From Planctomycetota bacterium (GTDB lineage Bacteria; Planctomycetota; Phycisphaerae; UBA1845): a DNA stretch of 23,203 nt. The stretch is taken from contig JAJRUK010000399.1 of assembly GCA_024277835.1 (NCBI GenBank), positions 1 through 23,203 on the forward strand, read 5' to 3'. The position numbers and the translations under genes were made by a program. This document shows, one piece after another, positions 7,857 to 16,536 of this stretch. Below the pieces are notes generated by a model, which was not told the origin of the DNA, searched no databases, and saw only the letters and a program-made list of their open reading frames with translations. How positions within the stretch are numbered: position 1 is the stretch's first letter; every line of letters starts with the position of its first letter.

Positions 7857-8876
7857 CTAGACCTTAATGTTGACGATCCAACGAATCATTGCGATACCCA
7901 TGAGCTGCATACCGCCGGCAGCCATGAGCATCAGCTGCCCCTGTGGGTCTTCGAGCAACACTGTGGCGTATTCCGGGTTCAGGTACATCGACGCGAAGAA
8001 CACGATAAACGGCAGTGCGAAAAGCACCCATCCGGATAGCCTGCCTTCGGCGGTTAACCCTCGGACGAGTCCGGCGAGTTCGATTCGCTCGCGGATGACG
8101 CCACTGATGTTGTCGAGTACTTCTGCGAGGTCGCCACCGGTTTGCCTCTGGATCATCACGGCGGTCACGAAAAACCGAACGTCAAGTGAGTCAACACGAC
8201 TCGCCATCGCCTGGAGCGCGTCTTCGATTCGGATACCGAGATTCTGTTCATGATAAACCTGAGCAAACTCGGTCGCGATCGGCGGCGGCATTTGTTCGTA
8301 GATTAGTTGGATCGCCCCGCCAAGCGAGTGTCCTGCCCGCAGCGCCTGGCTCATCATTTCAAAGACGTCCGGGAGCTGCCCGTTGAGCTTGGCCATCCGA
8401 CTTCGCTTGCGGAAGCTGATCCACGCGAGCGGAAGCAAGAGAACGCCGAAACCGCACCCGATCGCGACGATCGCTCCAATACCGAAGACCCATAGGCCGA
8501 TCGTGGTGAGAGCTGCTGCACCACAAAGGTTAATCAGGGTCTGGGAGGCGGACCAGTCGAGATCAGCCTGATCCAGCATTACCTGGAGCTTCGGGATGAA
8601 CTTGAACTTTCCGACGATGGCGTCAGCGAACGAGGCTGCACCACCCAGCGCGTTTCGGCGGAGGATGGTCGACTCGATCTGTTTTTCTTTTTGCGCACGG
8701 TCGCCGCGCAAACGGTCCTGTAATTTCTTTCTGTTGGACGTCTTGGACTCGTTGATGACCTGAAAGATGCCATAGAACAGAAGCATCGACCCCATCGTGG
8801 GGAGGAGGTACATCCATAAGTCGGATTCCGCCAACATCCATTGTGCCACAATCGCAGCCATCGCAATTACCCCCAT
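7857..8876 (-). CDS. tadB: Tad pilus platform protein TadB (type II secretion F domain)
   Basis: This 339-residue inner-membrane protein is the partner of TadC. It shows an N-terminal hydrophobic stretch and a helix LLPTMGSMLLFYGIFQVI, then paired helices (LINLCGAAALTTIGLWVFGIGAIVAIGCGFG). The T2SSF domain reads LPDVFEMMSQALRAGHSLGGAIQLIYEQMP...DVRFFVTAVMIQRQTGGDLAEVLDNISGVIRER. C-terminal helices follow. The G-x-x-L motif after QTGGDL is typical of TadB and GspF. The gene begins 18 bases after the tadA stop, so translation is probably coupled. Confidence 0.94.
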   Translation of the reverse strand: MGVIAMAAIVAQWMLAESDLWMYLLPTMGSMLLFYGIFQVINESKTSNRKKLQDRLRGDRAQKEKQIESTILRRNALGGAASFADAIVGKFKFIPKLQVMLDQADLDWSASQTLINLCGAAALTTIGLWVFGIGAIVAIGCGFGVLLLPLAWISFRKRSRMAKLNGQLPDVFEMMSQALRAGHSLGGAIQLIYEQMPPPIATEFAQVYHEQNLGIRIEDALQAMASRVDSLDVRFFVTAVMIQRQTGGDLAEVLDNISGVIRERIELAGLVRGLTAEGRLSGWVLFALPFIVFFASMYLNPEYATVLLEDPQGQLMLMAAGGMQLMGIAMIRWIVNIKV

Positions 8877-8894
8877 CGGGTCAGGTTCCTACGC

Positions 8895-10307
8895 CTACTC
8901 CCCGTCGTCCGTCATTAGGACTCGTCGCGTAAATACTTCAGGACTGAGTTCACAGCCACACGCTTTTAGTTGTTCCAAAAATGTTGGGCGGATTCCCGTG
9001 GCGACAAACTTGCCTCGTGTTTTTCCGCTTTCACTGACGCCTTCTTGCTCGAATGCAAAGAGGTCTTGCATTGTGATCACGTCGCCTTCCATTCCGGCGA
9101 CCTCTGTGATACTGCATATTTTTCTCGCCCCGCCGGTGAGCCTTTGCGCCTGAACGATCAGGTTAATCGCGGAGGCAAACTGCTGCCGAATCGCGCGGAG
9201 GGGCAATTCAAACCCGGCCATCATGACCATCGTCTCAACGCGCGCGACGGTATCGCGCGTGCTGTTGGCGTGAACCGTGGTGAGTGATCCGTCGTGCCCC
9301 GTGTTCATCGCCTGTAGCATGTCCAGGGTTTCCGGTCCTCGACACTCACCAACAACGATCCGGTCAGGACGCATACGCAGACTATTGATGAGCAAGTCGC
9401 GGATCGTGATTTTCCCCTTGCCTTCGATGTTGGCGGGGCGCGTTTCGAGTCGGACGACGTGTGGCTGCCTGAGCTGAAGCTCGGCGGCGTCCTCGATCGT
9501 CACGATGCGCTCGGTGTCCGGGATAAACGACGATAAGTTATTTAGAAGGGTCGTCTTACCCGAACCGGTACCGCCAACGACCAAAATGTTGAGATGCGCT
9601 TTTACGCACGCACTCAAGAAATCTCGCACTTCGGGCGTGACGGACTTGAAGTTGATATAGTCGTCCCAAGTGAGTGGGTCCGCACCGAAGCGCCGAATCG
9701 ACATACTCGCACCGTCAATGGCTAGTGGCGGGATAACCGCGTTAACACGACTGCCGTCGGCGAGTCGGGCATCAACCAGGGGGCACGTTTCATCGCACCG
9801 CCGCCCCACCGCACTTACGATCTTGTCGATGACGTGCATGAGGTGGGCGTTGTCGCGGAACTCAACCTCGGTGAGTGTTAGATTTCCGCCCCGCTCGACG
9901 TACACCTGTTTAGGGCCATTGACGAGAATGTCGCTAATGGTCGGGTCGGCAAGGATGACTTCGAGCGGTCCAAGCCCGAAGGTTTCGTCCAGAACTTCGT
10001 TGATGAGTCGCTGACGTTCGTTGTAGTTGAGCAGCGTATTTTCCTGCTCGGCGAGCTGCGCGACGACCTCCTTCACTTGCTCGCGAAGTGTCTCTTCGTC
10101 GCCGACCATTCTGGCGAGGTCCAACTTGTCGATGAGTTTGCGGTGGAGACGCATCTTGAGCGCGGCGAACTGTTCAGCTTTCTCCTTGGCGACTTTTGGT
10201 TTGGCGACAACGCTGGCTTTTTTCGGAGCGCTCTTGGTCGTCGTTGGTTCGACGGCGGGAGGCTCTTTCACCGGTGCCGCTGGGTTGTTTGTCTTCTTAC
10301 CGAACAT
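8895..10307 (-). CDS. tadA: Tad/Flp pilus assembly ATPase TadA (CpaF)
   Basis: This 470-residue hexameric secretion ATPase powers Flp pilus extension and, in other systems, retraction. All nucleotide motifs are intact: Walker A GGTGSGKT (245-252), Asp box IVTIEDAAEL (268-277), Walker B RIVVGECRG (316-324) and His box TTVHAN (343-348). The first 45 residues form a Pro/Lys/Ala-rich, probably disordered tail with MFGKKTNNPAAPVKEPP, a common feature of CpaF proteins. Start: ATG at 10307 with AAGGG upstream. It sits between cpaE and tadB, 90 and 18 bases apart. Confidence 0.97.
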   Translation of the reverse strand: MFGKKTNNPAAPVKEPPAVEPTTTKSAPKKASVVAKPKVAKEKAEQFAALKMRLHRKLIDKLDLARMVGDEETLREQVKEVVAQLAEQENTLLNYNERQRLINEVLDETFGLGPLEVILADPTISDILVNGPKQVYVERGGNLTLTEVEFRDNAHLMHVIDKIVSAVGRRCDETCPLVDARLADGSRVNAVIPPLAIDGASMSIRRFGADPLTWDDYINFKSVTPEVRDFLSACVKAHLNILVVGGTGSGKTTLLNNLSSFIPDTERIVTIEDAAELQLRQPHVVRLETRPANIEGKGKITIRDLLINSLRMRPDRIVVGECRGPETLDMLQAMNTGHDGSLTTVHANSTRDTVARVETMVMMAGFELPLRAIRQQFASAINLIVQAQRLTGGARKICSITEVAGMEGDVITMQDLFAFEQEGVSESGKTRGKFVATGIRPTFLEQLKACGCELSPEVFTRRVLMTDDGE

Positions 10308-10397
10308 CGAGATACCCTTTGTTCTTTCCTACCAGAATCGCACACCTGCGTTTTCAGTCTCTCTCACCAGCCGTTTCTTCTCTTCATCGCTTGCACA

Positions 10398-11585
10398 TCA
10401 AGTGTTGGCGAAGATTCTTCCAATGAATCCCTTCTTCTGCTCGCTGTCGCCTTTGTCTTCTGGAGCGGGATCGTGTAACCGGCGAGCCATGTCTACGATG
10501 CTCGCGTACAGTCTTGATTTCGGGGCGTTGACCGCCAGTGGTTCACCGAGATTCATCGACGAGCTAACGGTCGGCCAATCGTCCGGGAGCGTCGCAAAGA
10601 CCTTGATACCAAGCGTTTCGCTGACCTGCTGGACGGTCAGATGCCCAGCGTCGCGTCCGACGCGATTGCAGACGAGCATTGTGTTCTCGGTATTGTGTCC
10701 CTTTGAGCGTAGCGTCTCCAGGATGCGCATCGCGTTTCGCACAGACGGGACGAGAAGTTGGACCACCATGAAGTTGGTATCCGAGAGCGACAGGACGGAT
10801 GTTCCGCCGATGTCGAATCGCGTGGGTCCGTCGGTGACGACGTACTCGTTCATCTGGAGCAAACTGGAGACCACGCCCATGCAGGACGCGCCGGTAATGG
10901 TATCTGCCTCGGTGAAGCTTTGCGGGCGAGCGAGTACGTGCATACCGGTCTCGTGGAGCGTTAGCGCGCGTTCGATCACGGCTGGTTCGAGTGCTTCCGG
11001 TGATCCGCACAGGTCTGCGAGTGTATAGGTCGGAGCGATATCCAGAACGGTCGCGACCTGACCGAATCGGTAATCCAGGTCTGCAAGGGTCACGCCGCCG
11101 GATGCCAGCTTCGCGAGTTCGGCGGCGAGGTTTGCGGCGATCATCGTGGCTCCAGAACCACCTGACGCTCCCATGACGGTCACAAGTTTTCCGCTGGTGG
11201 CGGAGTCTATCTTCGTAACCTCGACCTTCGCAATGGCTTCTGTAAGTTGCCCGTCTTCGATTGGAACGGGGAAGAATTCCTTGACCCCCAACCTCATGGC
11301 TTTAAGGATCAGGGGGCCTTCCGTTGATGCTGAGCAAGCGAAAATCGTGAGGTCCGGATTAGACTTTGCGACGTCAGCAAGAATAGGGAGCAATCCATCA
11401 GGGTTTGGGTCCAGATGGACCATGAGCACATCTACGGGAAACTGAGCAACGGCGGGGCCCAGGAGCGCCGAATCATCGACCTCTGCAAGAATCTTAACGC
11501 CTTCGATACCGAGAAGTTGTGCTCGCAGCTCTAGCGCGGACTCCTCTAGCGCACTCATTACGATGAACTTGATGTTCTTCGCCAC
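10398..11585 (-). CDS. cpaE: CpaE/TadZ-like pilus localisation protein (ParA/MinD fold, atypical Walker A)
   Basis: This 395-residue protein has an N-terminal receiver-like half (FIVMSALEESALELRAQLL...VDVLMVHLDP, MRLGVKEFFPVPI) followed by a ParA/MinD-type ATPase half, the layout of CpaE/TadZ, which places the Tad machine at the pole or cell site. The expected deviant Walker A (KGGxGKT) reads ASGGSGATM at about 140-148, so both lysines are gone. The downstream LADLDYRFGQVATVLD motif keeps its aspartates. Such degeneration is known in TadZ proteins and suggests weak or no ATP hydrolysis. Start: GTG at 11585 (MAKNIKF). The stop is TGA, which shows that TGA is read as stop in this genome. Confidence 0.9.
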   Translation of the reverse strand: MAKNIKFIVMSALEESALELRAQLLGIEGVKILAEVDDSALLGPAVAQFPVDVLMVHLDPNPDGLLPILADVAKSNPDLTIFACSASTEGPLILKAMRLGVKEFFPVPIEDGQLTEAIAKVEVTKIDSATSGKLVTVMGASGGSGATMIAANLAAELAKLASGGVTLADLDYRFGQVATVLDIAPTYTLADLCGSPEALEPAVIERALTLHETGMHVLARPQSFTEADTITGASCMGVVSSLLQMNEYVVTDGPTRFDIGGTSVLSLSDTNFMVVQLLVPSVRNAMRILETLRSKGHNTENTMLVCNRVGRDAGHLTVQQVSETLGIKVFATLPDDWPTVSSSMNLGEPLAVNAPKSRLYASIVDMARRLHDPAPEDKGDSEQKKGFIGRIFANT

Positions 11586-11661
11586 GTCTACTTCAAACCC
11601 CGCAATACAGATCCTCGCGTTGCACGGATCGACACTCAGTCATAACTTTGCACCCCTTGCG

Positions 11662-11910
11662 TCAATCCAGCCCGGGTTGACGCAACTTGCGCCACTGCTT
11701 GCTCCTTTCCCGTAGCGTCAACACGCCGAGGAAGAGCGCACAGATGGCGAGACGTTCCCGAACTATATCGGCGAACGAGAAGGCGAAACGCAGGTTGACC
11801 GAGAGAATGAAAGGACGCCCAGGCACTACATATATAGGTCCAAACGCATCCGTCACAACGAACCGATGGAGCCTGCGTTGGTGGCGGCGAGTGGTGTCAT
11901 TCTCGGACAA
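11662..11910 (-). CDS. Doubtful 82-codon open frame in the cpaC-cpaE gap
   Basis: A TTG-initiated frame encodes 82 residues with a weak hydrophobic stretch (RLAICALFLGVLTL) and many Arg residues. It is in the same frame as the second part of the TadG-like remnant just upstream and is separated from it by a single in-frame TGA, so it may be the decayed 3' portion of that gene rather than an independent protein. No family was recognised. Confidence 0.2.
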   Translation of the reverse strand: MSENDTTRRHQRRLHRFVVTDAFGPIYVVPGRPFILSVNLRFAFSFADIVRERLAICALFLGVLTLRERSKQWRKLRQPGLD

Positions 11911-11967
11911 CTTCCTATAACGAGGGGTTGGTTCTTGTTGCGCTATTGGCGCGAGGCCGGTAACGAG

Positions 11968-12248
11968 TCAGAAATCGCACGATGCCGGTGCGATCTTGAT
12001 AGCGACCCCGCCGTCCCATAAGTGTCGTTCACGAGCGTCGACCGCGATTACAGGACGTGGGATGTCTTGCGGAACACGGCGAGTCAGACGCTCGCTATTG
12101 ACGGCGCTGTTTTCGAGGTATGCGAAGCGTCAATCGCGACTGCTGGCGCAGAAGAATCCGCCGCGTGCTGGAGGTCAGCACGGGCGGAGCAGCTTTGACG
12201 TATGTCGATTGTTAGTACGGTGACGCCGAACGGGGCTGGAGCCCCTTT
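11968..12248 (-). pseudogene. Decayed TadG/TadE-like (Tad domain) gene remnant
   Basis: Two overlapping minus-strand frames, neither with a proper start codon, together read like the N-terminal half of a Tad-domain (TadG-like) pilus protein. Frame one (12248-12084) contains GVTVLTIDI...SARADLQHAADSS, matching the family core DLQ-x-AADAAALA. Frame two (12129-11968) continues as FAYLENSAVNSERL, QDI and GGVAIKI before a stop. A shift near 12100-12130 separates them, and the first frame lacks the usual N-terminal membrane helix. The location, between secretin and cpaE in a Tad locus, is where accessory pilin-like genes occur. The assignment rests on eyeballed motifs. Confidence 0.5.
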
Positions 12249-12295
12249 TCAGGTGCTACGAGGCACGACGCTTACCGTCTTGGACTCTTACAGAA

Positions 12296-13879
12296 CTACC
12301 GATAGTCGGAAGTCGTTGCCAGACCCCAAGGACCATGCAATGACTCGTTTTGCGGTTCCGACGGGAGCTGCGCAGCGCCAGCCTGCTTTGAACAGTCTGC
12401 TCCTGAGCAACCGGTTTTGGGGTCGTCACCCTCGATCAACCCGAGCGCGTAGAGTTCATAATCATCGGGTACAACCAAATTGTCGTTGGGCAATGCCACT
12501 TTCTGGTTTGCTTCGAGCGGCGCTACGATCTCTGGCGTAACAAGCACAACAAGCTCCGTCAACGATCGCTGGTAGTTCACCGATCGAAACAATGTTCCAA
12601 GAATAGGAATCTCGCCCATCGCTGGAATTCGTGACGCGAGTCCGCGGATTTGCTCACTGAGCAAGCCGGCGATTGCGATCGTTTGGCCACTGGTCAGCTC
12701 GACCGTGGTCTCTGTCGCTCGCGAGGTCAGGCCCGGGATTAAGAAACCCTGGAACTGCACGGCGGTCGTGAAGTCCAACTCAGACACTTCCGGTGCAACG
12801 CGAAGTCGGATGCGCTGATGACCGCGAACGACAGGGGTGAAGTTCAAGCGTACACCAAACTCGCGGAAGTCGATTGAGATCGTCCCCAAACTCTGTGGCA
12901 CCAGGATTGGAAACTCGCCACCAGCAAGGAAATGTGCTGTCTCGCCACTGATGGCAACCAGATTCGGTTCGGCCAAGACGCTCAGGAGCGAATTGTCTGC
13001 CATTGCCTTCAGGAAGAACTGGGCCTGGGCGCGTGGGAATCCTAGAGACAAGGTCGTCGCCTGCTCGATCGGGATCCCTTGATCGCCGGTGAGGAAAGGT
13101 ACGTTGCCTGTTACGGCAGCACTTGCGGCCGCCCCGATGTTGATCGGGTTGATCCCGCCAAGCTGATTGACGAGGAATCCGTCGCGAAAATTCTCCCCCG
13201 CCAAGAACCCGTTGACACCCAACTCTCGCGACGCTGATCGATTCACCTCGGCGACCGTGCATCGCAGAAGCACTTGCTGTTCGCCGGCGACATCGAGATG
13301 GTTTTGCACATCTGTCGGCGGTCGCTCCGGTGTCGATTTGGGCAGGTAAAGGGCAGCCAGTTCGACGATCCGGCGCGCGCGATCAGTGCTACTCGCAGTT
13401 CCGGTAAGGAGGATGTTTCCTCGCACGCTCCGTGCGCTGATACTCGCCAGCGGATCAATTTGGCGAGCGTTCTCCAAAAGATCTTCAAGGTCAAGCTCGA
13501 CATGCACTTCGAGGACATATTGATTGTGGTCTTTACCTATAAGGATCACGCTTGTATCGCCATAGTTCTCGCCCGTAATCAGCAGCGTCGTTGGGCTGAT
13601 GACCTGGACGTCGGCGATCTGCTTGGAGACGACATCCGCACGCGTCGTCTCAATGGAAGTCTCAATTGTCAGACTTCGATAGAGTGGAATCGTGATGCGC
13701 TGGTGAGACTCAGTCAGGTCTTTGATTGAAGCGCTGAACTTCGCCTGCGCGTATGTAGCGTCGCCCGTTACGGAGACGGCCCCCATCACGAGCGCGATGA
13801 CCGCAACCCGCAACGAACGCGATGTTGACCGTGACCGGTCGCGTCCGATTCCGTGATCTTCCGTGACTTTCGTGAACAT
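12296..13879 (-). CDS. cpaC: Tad pilus secretin CpaC/RcpA
   Basis: This 527-residue outer-membrane secretin forms the pore for the Flp pilus. After a signal peptide (basic stretch, VAVIALVMGAVSVTGDATYAQA) comes the pilus N-domain (ITIPLYRSLTIETS...VVSKQIADVQVISPTTLLITGENYGDTSVILIGKDH). A BON-like segment (SARSVRGNILLTGTASSTDRARRIVELA) follows. The secretin beta-barrel domain ends it (FLKAMADNSLLSVLAEPNLVAISGETAHFLAGGEFPI, then ELTSGQTIAIAGLLSEQ, and IPILGTLFRS...LVVLVTPEIVAPL). The ATG at 13879 is preferred because AAGGA lies about 7 bases upstream; a GTG at 13915 would add 12 residues. A Ser/Gly/Cys tail follows the barrel. Confidence 0.94.
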   Translation of the reverse strand: MFTKVTEDHGIGRDRSRSTSRSLRVAVIALVMGAVSVTGDATYAQAKFSASIKDLTESHQRITIPLYRSLTIETSIETTRADVVSKQIADVQVISPTTLLITGENYGDTSVILIGKDHNQYVLEVHVELDLEDLLENARQIDPLASISARSVRGNILLTGTASSTDRARRIVELAALYLPKSTPERPPTDVQNHLDVAGEQQVLLRCTVAEVNRSASRELGVNGFLAGENFRDGFLVNQLGGINPINIGAAASAAVTGNVPFLTGDQGIPIEQATTLSLGFPRAQAQFFLKAMADNSLLSVLAEPNLVAISGETAHFLAGGEFPILVPQSLGTISIDFREFGVRLNFTPVVRGHQRIRLRVAPEVSELDFTTAVQFQGFLIPGLTSRATETTVELTSGQTIAIAGLLSEQIRGLASRIPAMGEIPILGTLFRSVNYQRSLTELVVLVTPEIVAPLEANQKVALPNDNLVVPDDYELYALGLIEGDDPKTGCSGADCSKQAGAAQLPSEPQNESLHGPWGLATTSDYR

Positions 13880-13990
13880 TTCGATATCCTTAATTGGTTT
13901 CCTAACCCTGATCACATCCCTATTCTGTGATCCGTGCCAGTCTAGTGTCGAGTTTCCGCGATGCGCGACTCTCCTGAAACTTTATACAAC

Positions 13991-15028
13991 CTAACTTCCT
14001 GTTGACCTTTGCTTGTCCTGACGCATCGCCGCTGCGGCGCGCGTTGGAGCACCGAGCTGCACGGATAGAAGCTTCGTCGATTCCGCATTTTCAAAGAGCA
14101 ATTGCTCGATGTCTGTTTCGTCTCCCTGGATGCTTGTGTGATGGAAGACGAGAACGCCATGTGGTGGCGGTGGTTCTTTAGGCTGCGCCTCTACATGGTG
14201 CTGTGGATTCGTCATGGCTGTATCCTTGCCGCCACCCATCATCGCCAACATCTGGGCGAGCATGTTCTGCTTCTCTTCGTCGACCTTCGGTCCACCCATC
14301 AATCCATCACCCGTTGCGCGGGCGACGGTTGAGTTATCTTGATCGTCAGGACCGCGAAGCGCGAGCGCCAGTTTCCCACGTGTCTGGGCTAAGTGCAGCT
14401 TCGAGACGTCGTCCTTATGGACAAACAACGTGGCAGATTTTGCCGGTTTTGCTTTTCCAGGTTTTTTTTCCGTTCCACCCTGCGTTCCATAACCGATCGA
14501 TGCGACCTCGATCCTCTGCAGAATCACCTCGGAAACGGTCTCCTTCCGGTTGCGGGCGGTCGCATTGTTGTTCAAGATGTCCATCACAACAGTTACGTCC
14601 ACAAAGTTACCCGGGCGCAGCTGGTACGACGTGCTGCTCACTTCGTCGATTTTGACGGAAACAGCCCTGAACCCCGGTTTGATGCGTCCTTGAATCCCTG
14701 CCGGTGTTCCTTCGGGCGAGAGCATCGACGCAAGTACCGGTGCCCCTTTTGGGATCGCTTTTCCGGCGACGCGACCTATGACTCCTTCCAAGTCACCAAT
14801 TCGTTCGCCCGCCGAAATGAACGGCGAGTCAGCCACTTCCACCACTTCGATCATGTTCGGCTGAATCTCGTCGAAGGCGTTAATATCTTGCTTGGCCTTA
14901 ACGACCGATACGGTTGCGGTTTCTGCGCCTGAAGCCTGAGCTTTGCGAATGGCATCAATGCCAAACTTGACGGCCAAGAGACCGATTCCCAAACCCAAAA
15001 CCAACGGGACAATAGCTTTCTTGTTCAT
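13991..15028 (-). CDS. cpaB: Flp pilus assembly protein CpaB/RcpC
   Basis: This 345-residue protein has one N-terminal membrane helix (AIVPLVLGLGIGLLAVKFGI) and a periplasmic SAF domain (TVSVVKAKQDINAFDEIQPNMIEVVEV...GKAIPKGAPVLASML). The RcpC/CpaB region follows (GFRAVSVKIDEVSSTSYQLRPGNFVDVTVVMDI). It probably couples the secretin to peptidoglycan or to the inner platform. The C-terminal 90 residues (DEEKQNMLAQMLAMMGGGKDTA...) are Met/Gln/Pro-rich and low complexity. Start: ATG at 15028 with AAAGAGGG upstream. It is 75 bases ahead of the cpaC GTG and 111 ahead of its ATG. Confidence 0.93.
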   Translation of the reverse strand: MNKKAIVPLVLGLGIGLLAVKFGIDAIRKAQASGAETATVSVVKAKQDINAFDEIQPNMIEVVEVADSPFISAGERIGDLEGVIGRVAGKAIPKGAPVLASMLSPEGTPAGIQGRIKPGFRAVSVKIDEVSSTSYQLRPGNFVDVTVVMDILNNNATARNRKETVSEVILQRIEVASIGYGTQGGTEKKPGKAKPAKSATLFVHKDDVSKLHLAQTRGKLALALRGPDDQDNSTVARATGDGLMGGPKVDEEKQNMLAQMLAMMGGGKDTAMTNPQHHVEAQPKEPPPPHGVLVFHHTSIQGDETDIEQLLFENAESTKLLSVQLGAPTRAAAAMRQDKQRSTGS

Positions 15029-15264
15029 GGTGTGCCCTCTTTGTTCGCTAAGGTCACGTCAACAGGTCTACCCTGTTGACCCATTTCCCCAGTACTTTCC
15101 TGCGGTTGCGGGAGCGACCCTACGCAGGCGTCCCGTCACGGAATAACGAGTGTTTATCGGAATGTTTCTCGCGTGATTCGACCTACGTTGCGCGAAAATA
15201 AGCTCAATTATGCTCGGCGGTCTTTTCACCTTCAAAGCGCGCCTCTTAGGCCTGTAAATGAGGA

Positions 15265-15295
15265 TCGCCGCGCCCGTTGGCGCGGGTCGCGGCGA
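15265..15295 (-). promoter_or_regulatory. Long GC-rich stem-loop between tadE and cpaB
   Basis: The arms TCGCCGCG-CCCG (15265-15276) and CGGGTCGCGGCGA (15283-15295) form a 12-bp stem with one bulged base. It lies 33 bases after the tadE stop, within the 300-base gap that precedes cpaB. No T-run follows on the minus strand, so it may slow or attenuate transcription or protect the 3' end of the upstream pilin/peptidase mRNA. Confidence 0.55.
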
Positions 15296-15328
15296 CTCTG
15301 ACGTTCCTAATTGAAGGCAATCGGGCCT

Positions 15329-15763
15329 CTACCCGGCCATGCCTTCTTTTCTCATGCTGGCGGTTCCGGCAATGTCCCCTGATCGCGGGCCAAAGAAATT
15401 CCCCATCAGTGAGATGTCTGAGTACGGAACAGTGACCTCAACGGTTTCGACAGGGTCATCGGTGTCGGCGTGGGTCATGGTGATCGTAAAAGACAAGCCC
15501 GTCGGGGCCATCACTTGGTTCACGCGCGTGGTCACCGCCGCATATGGTGCAGACGACGACTGGAGAACCGCAACGCGACATCCCTCGCGCGCCGCGTTCT
15601 GGAGCGTTTGTCGGACCATAAAGACCCAGCCGTACTCCATAATTCCGAAGAGAATTGTCAGGAGCAGCGGGAGTACAACGGCAAACTCAACGACCGCTGC
15701 CGCTCGGCTCTGTTTTCCATCGCGTCTTCGCGATGTACGTCTTAGGATGGATTTCAACTTCAT
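15329..15763 (-). CDS. tadE: TadE-like pseudopilin
   Basis: This 144-residue protein contains the TadE signature: AAAVVEFAVVLPLLLTILFGIMEYGW (E in the +5-like position, then a membrane helix) and FMVRQTLQNAAREGCRVAVL. Such minor pilin-like proteins are processed by the prepilin peptidase and are needed for pilus biogenesis. The ATG at 15763 (MKLKSILRR) is chosen: it begins 2 bases after the cpaA stop, with GGGGGA 7 bases upstream. An upstream ATG at 15781 would overlap cpaA and add six residues. Translational coupling to the peptidase gene fits a shared role. Confidence 0.9.
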   Translation of the reverse strand: MKLKSILRRTSRRRDGKQSRAAAVVEFAVVLPLLLTILFGIMEYGWVFMVRQTLQNAAREGCRVAVLQSSSAPYAAVTTRVNQVMAPTGLSFTITMTHADTDDPVETVEVTVPYSDISLMGNFFGPRSGDIAGTASMRKEGMAG

Positions 15764-15765
15764 GG

Positions 15766-16320
15766 CTAGATCCCCCACCAACCGAACATTTTCGCCGCGA
15801 GTATGACAAGCGTTCCGCCGGTTAACGGAACGCCGTACGGAAGCAGTTGCGACGTTTGACCGAAGCTCTTTGCGGACGCGGTCTCATCGAAGAGGGCTGC
15901 TCGATTCGAGCACTTGGCCATGATGAGACCGATATTGACGCACGCCATGCGAAGGCGACCCGTTGACAAAATCATGATGACGGCGGCCGCACCGCCGATC
16001 ACTGCGCCGAGCGCAAACGAATAGAGCGTCAGCAACGGTCCCAGCCACACACCGATGGCGGCCATCAGCTTTACGTCGCCGGCGCCCATGCCGTGCATCA
16101 TCCAAGGGACGATTAGCACGCCGAATCCGACGAGCATTCCAAACGCGCCGACACCAATTCCGGACCAACCGAAATAAAAGCCCTGGACAGTGAACCCCGC
16201 GACCAGAAGCGCCAGGTTTAACCAGTTTGGGACGCGCCTTTGCGCGTAGTCAATCCATGACGCCAACAAGATACCGGGAATAAGAATCGCGCATGTCGCG
16301 TTCCAAAAGGCATGATCCAT
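15766..16320 (-). CDS. cpaA: Prepilin peptidase CpaA/TadV (A24 family)
   Basis: This 184-residue polytopic membrane aspartic peptidase cleaves the leader of Flp pilins and TadE-like proteins. The two catalytic aspartates are visible: D24 in SWIDYAQRRVPNWL and D82 in the GxGD motif GMGAGDVKLMAAIG. Between and after them are hydrophobic helices. The protein lacks the N-methylation domain of larger PilD enzymes, as usual for CpaA. It is the third gene of the cluster, downstream of flp1 by 216 bases. It is followed immediately by tadE. Confidence 0.93.
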   Translation of the reverse strand: MDHAFWNATCAILIPGILLASWIDYAQRRVPNWLNLALLVAGFTVQGFYFGWSGIGVGAFGMLVGFGVLIVPWMMHGMGAGDVKLMAAIGVWLGPLLTLYSFALGAVIGGAAAVIMILSTGRLRMACVNIGLIMAKCSNRAALFDETASAKSFGQTSQLLPYGVPLTGGTLVILAAKMFGWWGI

Positions 16321-16442
16321 CGGGAATACTCCGAACTTTCGAGGGGGTCGAACAACTCACTGGATAACGGATACAAACAAAAAACTGCTCACTAATAGCC
16401 CCGCAAACCGCAGCGCCGGGGAGGTGAGGTCTGGCGTGCGGA

Positions 16443-16475
16443 CCTCGGATGTCGCCATGAAGACGACACCCGAGG
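16443..16475 (-). promoter_or_regulatory. Stem-loop downstream of flp1
   Basis: The arms CCTCGGATGTCG (16443-16454) and CGACACCCGAGG (16464-16475) give a 12-bp stem on the minus-strand RNA (one G.U pair) around a 9-base loop. It begins about 60 bases after the flp1 stop. No T-tract follows, so it is more likely an RNA stabiliser or processing/attenuation element that lets pilin mRNA exceed that of cpaA and later genes. Confidence 0.55.
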
Positions 16476-16536
16476 CGACCGCGAATTCGCCATGACGCCC
16501 TCGCCGCCGAACGCGACGCGAACGCGAGATATCATC

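Noticed and set aside
10027..11028. A 333-codon plus-strand frame opposite tadA and cpaE
   Set aside because: Antisense shadow of two clear minus-strand genes; Ser-rich without domains.
12231..12249. GGGGC-TGGA-GCCCC followed by TTTT, as a plus-strand terminator
   Set aside because: There is no plus-strand gene upstream that needs it, and it overlaps the start of the TadG-like remnant on the other strand.
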